Positions 46,082 through 56,198 are shown, numbered from the stretch's first letter. The stretch: 64,000 nucleotides of DNA from Gammaproteobacteria bacterium (GCA_026707735.1 JAPOWH010000027.1:1-64000); one strand, 5' to 3'. A program made the numbers and translations. The notes: a model not told the origin generated them from the letters alone.

Positions 46082-46777
46082 CTAGCTAGTATCGACCATG
46101 GCTTGAGCAAAGGCTGCCAAGTCAGCGTAACGCCACGTTGGTGTAGCGTCTGACGACCGAGCAGCTCCTGCCCGCCCATCGGTGCGGTCAATCCACACGG
46201 TATCGATGCCCATCGCGTGTGCAGGCGCGATGTCATGGAACAGACTTTGTGCTACATGCAGAACTCGTTGCGAGCGTCCAAACTTCTGGATTGCAGCTTC
46301 AAACATAGCCGCATCAGGCTTGTAGCAGCCTGTATTCTCCGCAGTGACAACGTGGGCGAATTCAACTCCAAGCGCTTCGCTCGTAATCTCGAACAGATCA
46401 TTGTCTGTGTTGGAAATGATGGCAAGTTTGAAATAATCCTGAAGTGTGCGTAGCGAGTCACAAGTGTCCTCGAAGGGCTTAGATCGAGCCACACACTCCT
46501 CGAATCGCGAAAGATCCTCACTTCGCGGAACAAATCCCAATCGAAAGCCACATTTCATGAGCACTCGGCGTAGGACGTTTCTATACGATCCACCTTGAGC
46601 CTGCTCCTCTGGTTCCCAAGTAGCAAAGTACTCGAGGACTACATCGTTGTTCATATTCGCATCATGAAATTGAAAGATGTCCTGCAGCGTTTCTACGATC
46701 GATGACTCCCAGTCTACAAGCGTGCCGTAGCAATCAAACGAAAGAATGTCGTAGTTTCCGAGACTAGGAGTCTTCAT
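46082..46777 (-). CDS. HAD-family hydrolase, haloacid dehalogenase type II-like
   Basis: A 231-residue HAD phosphatase/dehalogenase. Motif I is FDCYGTLVDWE with nucleophile D15; motif II is the ISNTDND stretch near residue 118; motif III Lys would lie in GCYKPDAAMF near 147; motif IV is in FHDIAPAHAMG near 187. The layout matches L-2-haloacid dehalogenases, but many of these are phosphatases. The start overlaps the CULT-domain gene by 4 bp (ATGA), so the two are coupled. Converges within 5 bp of the PhyH-HEAT gene. Confidence 0.9.
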   Translation of the reverse strand: MKTPSLGNYDILSFDCYGTLVDWESSIVETLQDIFQFHDANMNNDVVLEYFATWEPEEQAQGGSYRNVLRRVLMKCGFRLGFVPRSEDLSRFEECVARSKPFEDTCDSLRTLQDYFKLAIISNTDNDLFEITSEALGVEFAHVVTAENTGCYKPDAAMFEAAIQKFGRSQRVLHVAQSLFHDIAPAHAMGIDTVWIDRTDGRAGAARSSDATPTWRYADLAAFAQAMVDTS

Positions 46778-47160
46778 TGCCTGGCATCTAGACTTTGAGT
46801 GACAATTTTCGCCGTTAGCAACCCATAAAAGCTGTCGCTAGATTCGAAAAACCAGCCAAGGTGATCGTCACAATTTCCGCATGTCGCTATCTTCCATCTA
46901 TAGCCTGGAAACCATGTGTCAGCGTGGTGAGCTCTGCCTTTGGTCGCACATCCCAGAGCATGTCCGTAGCAGCGAAAGTGATGCACGACTCCGTAGGGAT
47001 TGACGAATTCGTGCTCGACCGATCCCAATATTTCGTGGGTATCAGCTGCGTCCGCTATGACATGCGAACAACGGACGCAGACCACGACGTTATCCGGAAC
47101 GGGAGGAATCCACTCCAGCAAATCCTCTAATCGCGACTTGGAAGCAATTAGTTCAGGCAC
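46774..47160 (-). CDS. CULT-domain protein (bacterial cereblon-like)
   Basis: A 128-residue single-domain protein matching the CULT fold, the thalidomide-binding domain of cereblon, known from bacteria such as Magnetospirillum (MsCI4). The zinc site is C28-x2-C31 and C94-x2-C97; the aromatic cage is W83 (TWFPGY), W89 (RW) and W103 (HLGWFF). FVNPYG near 52 and FYGLL near 111 are also typical. The cage binds small cyclic imides or uridine in tested homologues; the physiological ligand is unknown. It overlaps the HAD gene by 4 bp. No Lon-like domain is present, unlike eukaryotic cereblon. Confidence 0.88.
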   Translation of the reverse strand: MPELIASKSRLEDLLEWIPPVPDNVVVCVRCSHVIADAADTHEILGSVEHEFVNPYGVVHHFRCYGHALGCATKGRAHHADTWFPGYRWKIATCGNCDDHLGWFFESSDSFYGLLTAKIVTQSLDARQ

Positions 47161-47357
47161 TAGCTATCCTGTGAGTCAATGCACTTATCACATGAAACTA
47201 GCGCACACTGTAGCAAAAGTGCGCCAACTTACAAGACTAAAGTGGGTTCCTAGCTCACTCTAGCTGTAGCGATCTACTAAGCTCAAACGTTCCAGTAAGC
47301 GTCGATCCATATTGCTTCTGGAGACCGCAGGACATCGCCCCGCAGCAATAACTAACC

Positions 47358-48125
47358 TCAACGACGCACTATGTCTATATTGGATTTGGGCTGAATGTCG
47401 TTCAATCCAGGGGCTTCGCTCAGCATGTCGAACGCATATCGCAAGTTCAAAGCCCATGTACGTCGCAACTCAATCAGGTAATCGTCGTCTTCTGCCAAAC
47501 TTCGGTGAAGCGCGTCTTGGTAGGAGTCGCGAAGATAAATCAAGTACTCAATCGGCGGTCCCACAGTTACGTTGCTCCGCATAGTTGAGTCCATCGACAC
47601 CAACCCGCACATCACCGCACTGCGCAGGTTTGTCTTATCGTCAACTATTCGATCGAGAATCGACATGCCGTACTTGACCTCGCCAATCTGCAGGAATGGC
47701 ATAGTTTCGCTTGCGCGTATGAAGTTGCCTTCTGGGTAGATCTGCAACAGCTTTGGCTCTTCGGGAGAGATTTGACCTCCCAGTATGAAGGAAGCAGCAG
47801 GCTGGAAATCCGTTTCGGCTCTGTTGCTTGCATGTTTGTTCTGCTCTTCTGCAGAGATGCCCCCGATATACTCCGCCGCCGAATCAAGGCTGGTCATGGA
47901 CCAAAGCGAGTGATGCGACCTGTCCCGTAAATCGCGCTCGATACGCGATAGCACGCCTTGTGTCGTTGCAAGATTGCCAGAAGTAAGAAGAACGACGAAT
48001 CTACGTTCGTGCCTAAACACATGCATCTTGCTGTAGGTGTTAATGTTGTCCGCACCGGCGTTGGTACGGGAGTCCGAAAGGAACACAAGTCCCTCACGGA
48101 CTGAAATGCCCAAGCAATATGTCAC
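47358..48125 (-). CDS. Anbu-type proteasome-like peptidase
   Basis: A 255-residue Ntn-hydrolase of the Anbu (ancestral beta subunit) group. After Met removal, T2 of MTYCLGI would be the nucleophile; D and S of LSDSRTNAG and K33 (YSKM) complete the proteasome-like site, and TSGNLATTQ is a group hallmark. Anbu assembles into open helical rings and its targets are uncertain. It starts with GTG at 48125, 84 bp after the ABC exporter genes, and is followed after 197 bp by the CULT gene. The usual Anbu companions (alpha-E protein, ATP-grasp, transglutaminase) are not beside it. Confidence 0.9.
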   Translation of the reverse strand: MTYCLGISVREGLVFLSDSRTNAGADNINTYSKMHVFRHERRFVVLLTSGNLATTQGVLSRIERDLRDRSHHSLWSMTSLDSAAEYIGGISAEEQNKHASNRAETDFQPAASFILGGQISPEEPKLLQIYPEGNFIRASETMPFLQIGEVKYGMSILDRIVDDKTNLRSAVMCGLVSMDSTMRSNVTVGPPIEYLIYLRDSYQDALHRSLAEDDDYLIELRRTWALNLRYAFDMLSEAPGLNDIQPKSNIDIVRR

Positions 48126-48209
48126 GTCAAACTGACTCGTGTGGCGTTTATCTGATTATTCCTCGACAATTGTGATCGTGGTGCTGTTCACTCTCCCATC
48201 CACCACTCC

Positions 48210-50282
48210 CTAAGGCAAAGCTCTACCTGTGGTCTGCAGCTCAACAAAGGCCCGGTAGGGGCTTTGCGGATTCGCCATGAGGGTCTCGTGGTCTCCGATA
48301 TCTCTAACCGATCCTTCCTCCAAGAACACGATGGTATCGGCCAAGCGAATTGTGGAAAGCCGATGGGCAATGACAATGACGAGACGATTTTTGGTGACGC
48401 GTCTCAGCGCCTGCACCAGCTCATTCTCCGTTTTGGGATCCAGTGCAGCAGTAGGCTCATCCAGAATCAATATCTTAGCGTCCCGAATCAGTCCACGCGC
48501 GATGCTGATCCTCTGCTGTTGTCCAACTGAGAGTGTGTCTCCTGATTTGCCGACTACAGTGTCGATTCCATCCGGCAATTCATCAATGAATTCCATGCAG
48601 CCAGCCGTCCTTAGCGCTTCGTAAATCTGCTCTTCTGTAACGTCAGGATTTGACATCAGTAAGTTGTCGCGAATGGACTCGGCCATAAGCAAGTGTTCTT
48701 GAAAAACGTAGGAGATTTGGCTGCGTAGTGAATCCAACTCGACGGTCTTGAGATCAAATCCATCAATCGTCACACGTCCCTCGGTAGGCTGCAAGAACGC
48801 CGGAATCAGATAGGCAAGGCTAGTCTTTCCAGATCCAGTGGGACCGACTATGGCAACCAATTGACCAAGATTGAAGTCGAGATTGATGTCCTTTAGAGCC
48901 AATCGGCCATCTGGATACTCAAAATCTACATGCTCTATGCGCACCTGCCTACGGACTTCAGGTAGTTGCACGCCGCCCTCGTGCAGATCATCATCACTCT
49001 CGTAGTCCAGAAAGAAGTACACACGACGGAGTGCTGCAACATTGTCCTGAATTCGCACCCACAGCCCGCCAATATAGCGAATCGTTCCCCTCAAGGACAT
49101 GTACATTCCGTACAAAGCGCCATAGTCTCCCACAGACAAATCACCTCGAAACACTGATTCAGAGACCATGAATGCAACAATAAAACCGATCGGCGCGATG
49201 ATGAAATTTATGCTATTGCTTAGAATAATTCCCACTACCGCGGCAATTCGCTCGCGCCAATACGCAGCGGCATTTCGTTTCGCGAAGCGAGACTTCTCTC
49301 GCTTCATGCCACCAAGACTTTGGACGGCAACCATGTTGTCCAGCGTCTCTTCCATAGTATTAGTAGTGTCGGAGCCTGCGGCCCGCTTGTTCTGGTTGAC
49401 ACGCCTAATCAGTCCTATGCTAGGCCACGTCACGATAATCACGACAGGCGCTGTGAGGCTTACAACGAACATGAGCCACGGCGCCACTTTGCCATATGTG
49501 TAATAGATTTGGTAAACAGTAGTCGCAATCATTGCAAAGTGGTAGAATGGAGCGAGAGTCAGTTCGTACACTGCATGTGGCACACTGGCCGTATCGTAAA
49601 GAACTCGATACACGGAATCGCCTGTGCGGTGGTCGTCGAGCATTTCCATTTTTGCTCGAGTCAATCTATCAAACAGCTTTGTGCGAAAGTTGTCCGCCAT
49701 CCGTTGAGTCAAACGTACATTTACCCAAAACTCAACAATCCCCCACACGCCACCCAAGTCGCTACCTCCGCCGCTAATAGCGTTTTCCGCACGGCTTTGT
49801 TCGTCCCGTCCCTGGAATAGCCCAGCACCCGTTCCTCGAGATCGCAATCCAACAAGAAAGAGTCCGATTAGAAAAATCATGCTAATCACACTCATGATCT
49901 CTATCGGATCGCGACCCTCTAACATCCTGAGAATCGGAGTCATGTGAGGTGGAAAGTTCACTTCGCCAACAACGAGAGGGTGTTGGAGAATCACGTGGTC
50001 AGTAATAATTTTGTACAGCCAACCAAGGTAGAGCAGTGGCCAAAGGGGTGCGAAATCCAGAACGAACTTTGCGAGAAATAGTCTCCAGACTTCGCCGATC
50101 AGCGTATAGGCTCGACCAATCAGCTTGAATGCCTGCCAGTGCGTGATTTCCGTGTCAGTGTCAATCTGGTCATCAAACTTTGCACCTTTGCGAAATCCAT
50201 CCAAGATCGTGCTTTGCTGAGTCGTGTCAACGTCTTCGTTGACACGGCGAGACTTGAACCAACGGTAAAGTCGTTTAATCAT
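48210..50282 (-). CDS. ABC exporter half-transporter, second subunit
   Basis: A 690-residue fused membrane/ATPase protein (MsbA-like fold). Six helices lie in about residues 60-420, with a long loop between the first two. The nucleotide domain has Walker A GPTGSGKTS near 480, signature LSVGQQQR near 588, Walker B ILILDEPTAALD and H-loop IAHRLSTIR, all intact. The gene overlaps its upstream partner by 4 bp, so the two form a heterodimer. It exports an unknown, probably hydrophobic, substrate; the closest types are multidrug or lipid exporters. Anbu follows downstream. Confidence 0.92.
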   Translation of the reverse strand: MIKRLYRWFKSRRVNEDVDTTQQSTILDGFRKGAKFDDQIDTDTEITHWQAFKLIGRAYTLIGEVWRLFLAKFVLDFAPLWPLLYLGWLYKIITDHVILQHPLVVGEVNFPPHMTPILRMLEGRDPIEIMSVISMIFLIGLFLVGLRSRGTGAGLFQGRDEQSRAENAISGGGSDLGGVWGIVEFWVNVRLTQRMADNFRTKLFDRLTRAKMEMLDDHRTGDSVYRVLYDTASVPHAVYELTLAPFYHFAMIATTVYQIYYTYGKVAPWLMFVVSLTAPVVIIVTWPSIGLIRRVNQNKRAAGSDTTNTMEETLDNMVAVQSLGGMKREKSRFAKRNAAAYWRERIAAVVGIILSNSINFIIAPIGFIVAFMVSESVFRGDLSVGDYGALYGMYMSLRGTIRYIGGLWVRIQDNVAALRRVYFFLDYESDDDLHEGGVQLPEVRRQVRIEHVDFEYPDGRLALKDINLDFNLGQLVAIVGPTGSGKTSLAYLIPAFLQPTEGRVTIDGFDLKTVELDSLRSQISYVFQEHLLMAESIRDNLLMSNPDVTEEQIYEALRTAGCMEFIDELPDGIDTVVGKSGDTLSVGQQQRISIARGLIRDAKILILDEPTAALDPKTENELVQALRRVTKNRLVIVIAHRLSTIRLADTIVFLEEGSVRDIGDHETLMANPQSPYRAFVELQTTGRALP

Positions 50283-52477
50283 GCCGAAGATCCCGTTGTT
50301 CCTGATCGGCGGGAAGCGTCCGATTCCGCATCTACATACCCTCGATAATTTCCGCCTTCAATAGCGACCAATTCCTCGTGGCTGCCAACTTCAACAATCT
50401 GGCCGTCTTTCAAGAAGACGATTTGATCAGCGCTTCGAATGGTCGACAGACGATGGGTAATGATGAAGACGATACGTTCACGACCCCATACCGCGACGTT
50501 TTGTAGTACACGTTGCTCTGTACGGGCATCAAGTGACGCAGTTGGCTCGTCCAAAACCAAAATTGGGGTATCACGGACGATTGCACGAGCAATTGTGATT
50601 CTTTGGCGTTGCCCCGCTGACAGCTTGCCGCCGCGCTCGCCCAATTGTGTGTCGTAGCCATCAGCCATCAATTCGATGAACTCATCGGCACATGCCACTC
50701 GAGCAGCATCCCTTACTGTTTCTATGGTGGCGTTCTCTGTTGCGTAGGCTATGTTTTCTCGCACTCTTCCTGTAAACAACACATTTTTCTGTAACGCAAT
50801 GGCGGTGCGAGTACGAATGTCTTCCAGTCTTATTTGCCGCAAATCGACGTCATTTATCAGAATGGTGCCTTCTTGGGGATCATATAGACGCATTAGCAAT
50901 GTCATAAGCGTTGACTTGCCAGAACCCGTAGCGCCCACGATTGCGGTCACTGTCCCTGCGGCCGCTTCCAAGCTCACGCCCTTGAGCACCGGGTCGCCTG
51001 CAGGGTAGGCAAAATGCACATTTCTCCACGAAACCGAATTTACAGGTGTTGGATAGTCCTTCGGGTTCTGTGCTTCTTCGACACCGGGCTTGAGTTCGAG
51101 AAAGTAGAACGCTCTTTCCAAGCCAATAAACAAGTCCTGAAGCATGCACCAAAGCCGTACAAGGCCTTTTCCGGTGCCAATGCACTCACCAACTCTACCT
51201 CTACCTGCGTCGAAAGCCCCAAGATTCCAGGCAGTGAAACTGATCCACGCCGCCGCCCAAGCCGGAAACATTGTCTGGCGCTGATCCAATACCCATGTGA
51301 CCATCAATAACTCGGTACCAATGATCATCAATCCGCCAACAATTCCAACGATGAGACTGAGCATCACCATGTCAAAGCGCAAATAGAATGCGGCATCCAA
51401 TGCAATCTTTGAGTCGCGCCTAAAGCGATTGAGCATCATAGATTCCGATCGAGTTGCCTTAACGACTCGAGCCGCACGGAAGGTCTCCTGAACCGTGGAG
51501 GTAAAGTTGCTATTAGCTACTCTATTTGCAACTGAACGCTTGCGAATTCGTGGGGTGTACCAAATGGTCAGGAACAATGCTGGAATCCAAACTAAGAAAA
51601 CACCAGCTAACAACAACCAATCAAACAGCAGGACAAACCAAATGGCGATTGTTAAGCCTCGAATCGTTTCCATTGGCCCAATCACCGCCTCCTCGAGAAC
51701 ATTGACGATCATTGAACTGTCTTGATAAATGCGGTAAATGGCATCCCCAGAACGATTCGAATGATGAAACGACATCGAGAGAAACTCGAGTCGGTCCATC
51801 ATGGCCACCCGTAAATTGTGGTTTACGTTGTGCCAGATCCACATCCCGTAATAGGAGAGTGTGAAGCCCTGGAATATCCCGTAGAGCGCAAGAATCGCGA
51901 ACCCCACAAACATGTGATTCCTTACGCTTCGTCGTTGATCAGTGGTCAGTTTGCCTATGGGGTCTTCGGTTTCCGACTCGACATCCTCATTCGAGCCGTC
52001 CGGTGCGGATTGCACGCCACTATCCGGTTCTTCCCGCACAGCGCTTTGCTGAACATCTGCACCCTCCAACATGTCATGTCGAACAAAGCTCTCGTCCAAC
52101 AAGAACAGCCTAGCTTGGTTTGGCTGCAGTTTGTCCGCTACTAAGATCTTGTTGGTCCACATATCCCCCATGATCGTACCGGTGGCGGTGTAAAAAAGTG
52201 TGTTTGCAAACCCAAGGCAGAACATGAACGCAATGTGCGGGAACATGGGAGCCATGAAGGGAATGGAACGTACGATCATGCTGGCCATTCTGCTTAGAGT
52301 GACCTCAGGCGAGTCACTCGCATCAGCAAGTTCGCGAGCCTTGTCAGCAGTGCAGAACTCGTAGAAGATTAGCCAGGCACTATTGAGTTTCTTGTAGACG
52401 CGGGTTTGCTTGAGCGCTTCTGGATTGGATAGCAATTTCCCCAATCGAACCAGCCGGTTAGAGTTGTCGTCCGCCAT
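50279..52477 (-). CDS. ABC exporter half-transporter, first subunit
   Basis: A 732-residue fused membrane/ATPase protein. About six helices cover residues 70-430, with an acidic insert at about 155-180 (NEDVESETEDP) between the first helix pair. Walker A is GATGSGKST near 525, signature LSAGQRQR near 632, Walker B ILVLDEPTASLD and H-loop ITHRLSTIR; the catalytic Glu is present here too, so both ATP sites look active, unlike asymmetric exporters. It overlaps the partner gene by ATGA and diverges from the prolyl oligopeptidase gene. Confidence 0.92.
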   Translation of the reverse strand: MADDNSNRLVRLGKLLSNPEALKQTRVYKKLNSAWLIFYEFCTADKARELADASDSPEVTLSRMASMIVRSIPFMAPMFPHIAFMFCLGFANTLFYTATGTIMGDMWTNKILVADKLQPNQARLFLLDESFVRHDMLEGADVQQSAVREEPDSGVQSAPDGSNEDVESETEDPIGKLTTDQRRSVRNHMFVGFAILALYGIFQGFTLSYYGMWIWHNVNHNLRVAMMDRLEFLSMSFHHSNRSGDAIYRIYQDSSMIVNVLEEAVIGPMETIRGLTIAIWFVLLFDWLLLAGVFLVWIPALFLTIWYTPRIRKRSVANRVANSNFTSTVQETFRAARVVKATRSESMMLNRFRRDSKIALDAAFYLRFDMVMLSLIVGIVGGLMIIGTELLMVTWVLDQRQTMFPAWAAAWISFTAWNLGAFDAGRGRVGECIGTGKGLVRLWCMLQDLFIGLERAFYFLELKPGVEEAQNPKDYPTPVNSVSWRNVHFAYPAGDPVLKGVSLEAAAGTVTAIVGATGSGKSTLMTLLMRLYDPQEGTILINDVDLRQIRLEDIRTRTAIALQKNVLFTGRVRENIAYATENATIETVRDAARVACADEFIELMADGYDTQLGERGGKLSAGQRQRITIARAIVRDTPILVLDEPTASLDARTEQRVLQNVAVWGRERIVFIITHRLSTIRSADQIVFLKDGQIVEVGSHEELVAIEGGNYRGYVDAESDASRRSGTTGSSA

Positions 52478-52635
52478 GTTGACTCCCCCTATGCTGTCGT
52501 CAGCACCTACCCCATAGTGCGCATTGGATTAAACCACAGTTTCTACGTTTGAAGTTTATTTTTGGATATTGGTTCCTGCGCTCAAGTGGCGATGCTGTAA
52601 GGGAATTGCGAATACGGCACAATGAGGTCCTGCAC

Positions 52636-54870
52636 ATGTCAAGCTGCTATCGAGTCATTCAATTGCCCGGACCAACAAATGAAATTGGAATTAGACGACT
52701 CCCCCTACTAGCAATGACAGGCGTGCTACTCGTGAGCACAATCGCATGCAGCAAATCGAACAAGGAATCAGAAATGCCCCAACCGCCCATCGCCCAAAAG
52801 CGACAGCATGTCACGACACATCACAACCTACAACTTTCGGATCCCTACTTTTGGCTGAAGGACCAAGGTTACCCAGAGGTCGACGACGCAGACGTGCTGG
52901 AGTACCTGACCAAAGAGAATGATTATTTTGAAGAATTCATGTCGCCAATCTCCACCTTGGTCGACGAAATTTACGCAGAACTCGAGGGACGACTCGAGCA
53001 AGACGACGCCTCTGTTCCAATCCAAGACGGCAACTACATCTATCAATCAAAGTACACCGAAGGAAGCCAATATAGGATGCATTTGCGATGGCTCGCCGCA
53101 GAGGCAACCAATGGTCTCTTGCCAACAGACGAAAACGCGATTGAAGTTTTAGTCGACGAAAACATCCTGGCCGCAAATTCGGACTACTTTCGATTGGGTG
53201 GTCGATCAGTCAGTCCGAATGATCAGTTGCTAGCGTATAGCACAGACCTCGATGGGAGTGAGCGCTATAGGCTAGTGGTCCGAAGCCTAGAAACGGGCAT
53301 ATACCTTTCTGAAGGGATCGACAATGTTCAAGGATCGGTTGTTTGGGCATCCGACAGCAAAGGTTTCCTGTATGTGACTCTGGACGACAAACTCCGTCCA
53401 AATCGGGTTTGGCACCACACCCTTGATACGGATCCGTCTGAGGACCGACTTGTCTACGAAGAAGCCGATGAAGGGTTCTTTGTCAACATTGGACGAACCA
53501 CGTCCCGCAAGTACGCCCTGATTGACTCGAGTGACCATGTGACTTCAGAAGTCAGATTCTTGCCGCTTGACGATCTTCAACAAGAACCCAAGATGTTCTC
53601 AGAGAGGCAGGAAGAGCTCATGTACCAGGTTGACCATCGCCAAGGTGCGTTTGTAATACTCTCCAATGACACACACAAGAATTTCAGGTTGGCAACTGCA
53701 GGCGAGGAAACATACCAACCCCAACATTGGGAGACGTTGCTTGAGGGGTCCAACGATCGATACATTACTAACGTACAAGCGTTCAATGAGCGAATCGTCG
53801 TTGGCGCAAGGGAGCATGGTTTGGACCAGATACTCATTTCCACAACCGATGGTTCGTTGCAGCCGATTGAATTTGAAGAGGCCACGTACAGCGCAGGGTT
53901 TCACTACAGCCCGGAGACCAATCCGAAACACCTGAGAATCACGTACTCGTCGCTGACGACACCGCGTGTTGTATTCGACTATGAATTCGAGACCGGCTCT
54001 CGAGTCACGCGAAAAACACAAGAAATCCCAAGTGGCTATCAGCGAGAACTCTACACGTCGGAGCGTCGGATGGCAACTTCTCACGACGGTGTGGAAGTAC
54101 CGGTGTCCGTCGCCTATCGAAAAGACACACTTCTAGACGGCTCGGCACCTCTTTATTTGACGGGTTACGGAGCCTATGGAAGCAGCTCCGATCCCTACTT
54201 TTCCACCAATGTACTCTCACTGCTCGATAGAGGGTTCGTCTTTGCCATTGCCCATATCCGAGGGGGAAGCGAAATGGGCTATCACTGGTATGAGGACGGC
54301 AAGCTCGACCGCCGAATGAACACTTTTCTCGACTTCATAAGTGTTGCGCGATATTTGATTGATCAAAATTTCACAGCGGAAGGGCGAATCGCCATCTCAG
54401 GAGGTAGCGCAGGGGGCACTCTCATGGGTGTAGTGGCCAATGATGCCCCTACTCTTTGGGGTGCAGTGATCGCATATGTTCCTTTCGTAGATGTCCTCAA
54501 CACAATGCTTGACACTTCACTTCCCCTGACGCCAATAGAGTGGCCAGAATGGGGAAATCCCATTGAGGACAAGGCTGCATTCCAATACATCCATTCGTAT
54601 TCCCCGTACGACCAGATTTCGTCGCAAGACTATCCTCCGATGTTCGTTACAGCCGGATTGAACGATCCACGGGTGACCTATTGGGAACCAGCCAAGTATG
54701 TGGCAAAGCTCCGCTCACTCAAGACCGACAGCAATCCATTGCTATTGAGAACTCAAATGGGAGCGGGCCACTCAGGCAAATCGGGTCGGTTTGACTCCTT
54801 GCGCGAGACTGCAGAAGCCTATGCATTCATACTTACAACCTTGGGGATCGCTGTAAATTCGAGTCAATAG
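52636..54870 (+). CDS. Prolyl oligopeptidase family serine peptidase (S9A)
   Basis: A 744-residue exported peptidase. The N-terminal leader (LPLLAMTGVLLVSTIAC) may be a lipoprotein signal, though the lipobox is imperfect. Then come a seven-bladed propeller (about residues 90-430) and an alpha/beta hydrolase domain. The catalytic Ser is in ISGGSAGG, the His in GAGHSGKSGRF and the Asp in the NDPRVTYWEP region. It cleaves short peptides, after basic residues if oligopeptidase B-like. A frame extends to TTG 52549, but the ATG at 52636 has GAGGT 7 nt before it. It diverges from the ABC exporter. Confidence 0.9.
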   Translation: MSSCYRVIQLPGPTNEIGIRRLPLLAMTGVLLVSTIACSKSNKESEMPQPPIAQKRQHVTTHHNLQLSDPYFWLKDQGYPEVDDADVLEYLTKENDYFEEFMSPISTLVDEIYAELEGRLEQDDASVPIQDGNYIYQSKYTEGSQYRMHLRWLAAEATNGLLPTDENAIEVLVDENILAANSDYFRLGGRSVSPNDQLLAYSTDLDGSERYRLVVRSLETGIYLSEGIDNVQGSVVWASDSKGFLYVTLDDKLRPNRVWHHTLDTDPSEDRLVYEEADEGFFVNIGRTTSRKYALIDSSDHVTSEVRFLPLDDLQQEPKMFSERQEELMYQVDHRQGAFVILSNDTHKNFRLATAGEETYQPQHWETLLEGSNDRYITNVQAFNERIVVGAREHGLDQILISTTDGSLQPIEFEEATYSAGFHYSPETNPKHLRITYSSLTTPRVVFDYEFETGSRVTRKTQEIPSGYQRELYTSERRMATSHDGVEVPVSVAYRKDTLLDGSAPLYLTGYGAYGSSSDPYFSTNVLSLLDRGFVFAIAHIRGGSEMGYHWYEDGKLDRRMNTFLDFISVARYLIDQNFTAEGRIAISGGSAGGTLMGVVANDAPTLWGAVIAYVPFVDVLNTMLDTSLPLTPIEWPEWGNPIEDKAAFQYIHSYSPYDQISSQDYPPMFVTAGLNDPRVTYWEPAKYVAKLRSLKTDSNPLLLRTQMGAGHSGKSGRFDSLRETAEAYAFILTTLGIAVNSSQ

Positions 54871-54924
54871 ACACCCCGTGCTGCTCGTTTAATGCAGTGC
54901 GCGCTTACAGCCAGACACACTTGC

Positions 54925-56148
54925 TCAAACCAAAGACTTGAGCTCAGTGTTCGGATCAGAGAGTTTTTTTGGATCGAGAGTCTTTCCGATCAACCGGCGC
55001 GCGACTAGGAACTCCCCGGGGGAATTGACTGCGCTCGCACCCACGAGCTGACCGTTGGCAAGGTGGAAGTTCATAAAGGTCTTTCCGCCAAATTCGCCTC
55101 GAACTACCATTGCCTCGCCTTCGGTTGGAAAGCCCGCCATTTGAAACTTCACGTCGTACTGGTCAGACCAGAACCACGGAATGGAGTGGTTGGGCGTTGG
55201 TGTACCAGCGATTGTTGCAGCGGCACAACGTGCCTGCTCCATGGCGTTCGGTACGCTTTCCAACCGTATGCGTCGACCTAGCAATTGACTTTGCTGGCTA
55301 GTACAGTCGCCAATGGCGAAAATCCTGTCGTGGTCAGTTCGACAATACTCGTCGACCAATATTCCATCGCTGCATCTCAGACCCGACTCTTGTGCGAGCT
55401 CAACATTGGGAACGATACCCACGCCTATGAGTACGGTTTCGGCGTGCAATCTCTGACCATTCGCCAGCTCTACGCGCAAGGCATTTTCGTTTAAGTCCCT
55501 CTCAATGGACTTGACAACTGAGCTAGTTGCAATGTGAACGCCATTGGAATCGTGGAGGTTCTGGAAATAGCTCGATATTTCCGGAACAGCAACGCGCGCC
55601 AAAACGCGATCAAGCAGTTCAACCACTGTAGCTTCGAGGCCTAGACTCCTACAGGACGAAGCAACTTCCAGACCTATGTAGCCGCCTCCCACGATCAGTG
55701 TCCGACCGCCGTGGTCAAGCTGCTCTTTGAGTCCATCGCAATCAGATATGGACCGCAAAGAATGGACTCCAGGCAAGTCTGTGCCGGGTATGTCCAGCGC
55801 ACGGTTGGAAGAACCGGTTGCGAAGACAAGTGTGTCCCATCCAATTTCCGTTCCATCGTCAAGAACAACGAATCTCATGCTTGCATCGACTTGCACTACG
55901 CGCTTTCCTGAAATACATTGGACCTCCTTGGCCGCATAAAACTGCTGCTGACGAAGATAGACTCTATCTAGTCCACACTCATCTTTGAGATATTGCTTTG
56001 ATAGAGGTGGTCGCTGGTAGGGAGGATGGTCCTCTTCGCCGACAATTAGTACTCCTCCCGCAAAACCCAATTGCCTAAGACTTGCAGCCAATTGCCCAGC
56101 TGCATGTCCGCCACCGACTATGACTACATTGGAAAACCTGCGCGGCAT
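54925..56148 (-). CDS. FAD-dependent ferredoxin/rubredoxin reductase-like protein
   Basis: A 407-residue NAD(P)H:ferredoxin-type reductase. The FAD loop is VIVGGGHAAGQLA near residues 9-21, the NAD loop is LIVGGGYIGLEVASS near 150, and the GDCTSQ segment near 290 binds FAD. The C-terminal 80 residues match the reductase C-terminal domain of the BphA4/PdR group. Electrons would go to a ferredoxin for an oxygenase, but no ferredoxin or P450 gene is near. DUF1820 lies 50 bp upstream on the same strand. It converges with the prolyl oligopeptidase gene. Confidence 0.92.
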   Translation of the reverse strand: MPRRFSNVVIVGGGHAAGQLAASLRQLGFAGGVLIVGEEDHPPYQRPPLSKQYLKDECGLDRVYLRQQQFYAAKEVQCISGKRVVQVDASMRFVVLDDGTEIGWDTLVFATGSSNRALDIPGTDLPGVHSLRSISDCDGLKEQLDHGGRTLIVGGGYIGLEVASSCRSLGLEATVVELLDRVLARVAVPEISSYFQNLHDSNGVHIATSSVVKSIERDLNENALRVELANGQRLHAETVLIGVGIVPNVELAQESGLRCSDGILVDEYCRTDHDRIFAIGDCTSQQSQLLGRRIRLESVPNAMEQARCAAATIAGTPTPNHSIPWFWSDQYDVKFQMAGFPTEGEAMVVRGEFGGKTFMNFHLANGQLVGASAVNSPGEFLVARRLIGKTLDPKKLSDPNTELKSLV

Positions 56149-56198
56149 TACTGTCGACCTGGGATTGTGCTGACTAACTGGGCAATGTCAGAGAATTT

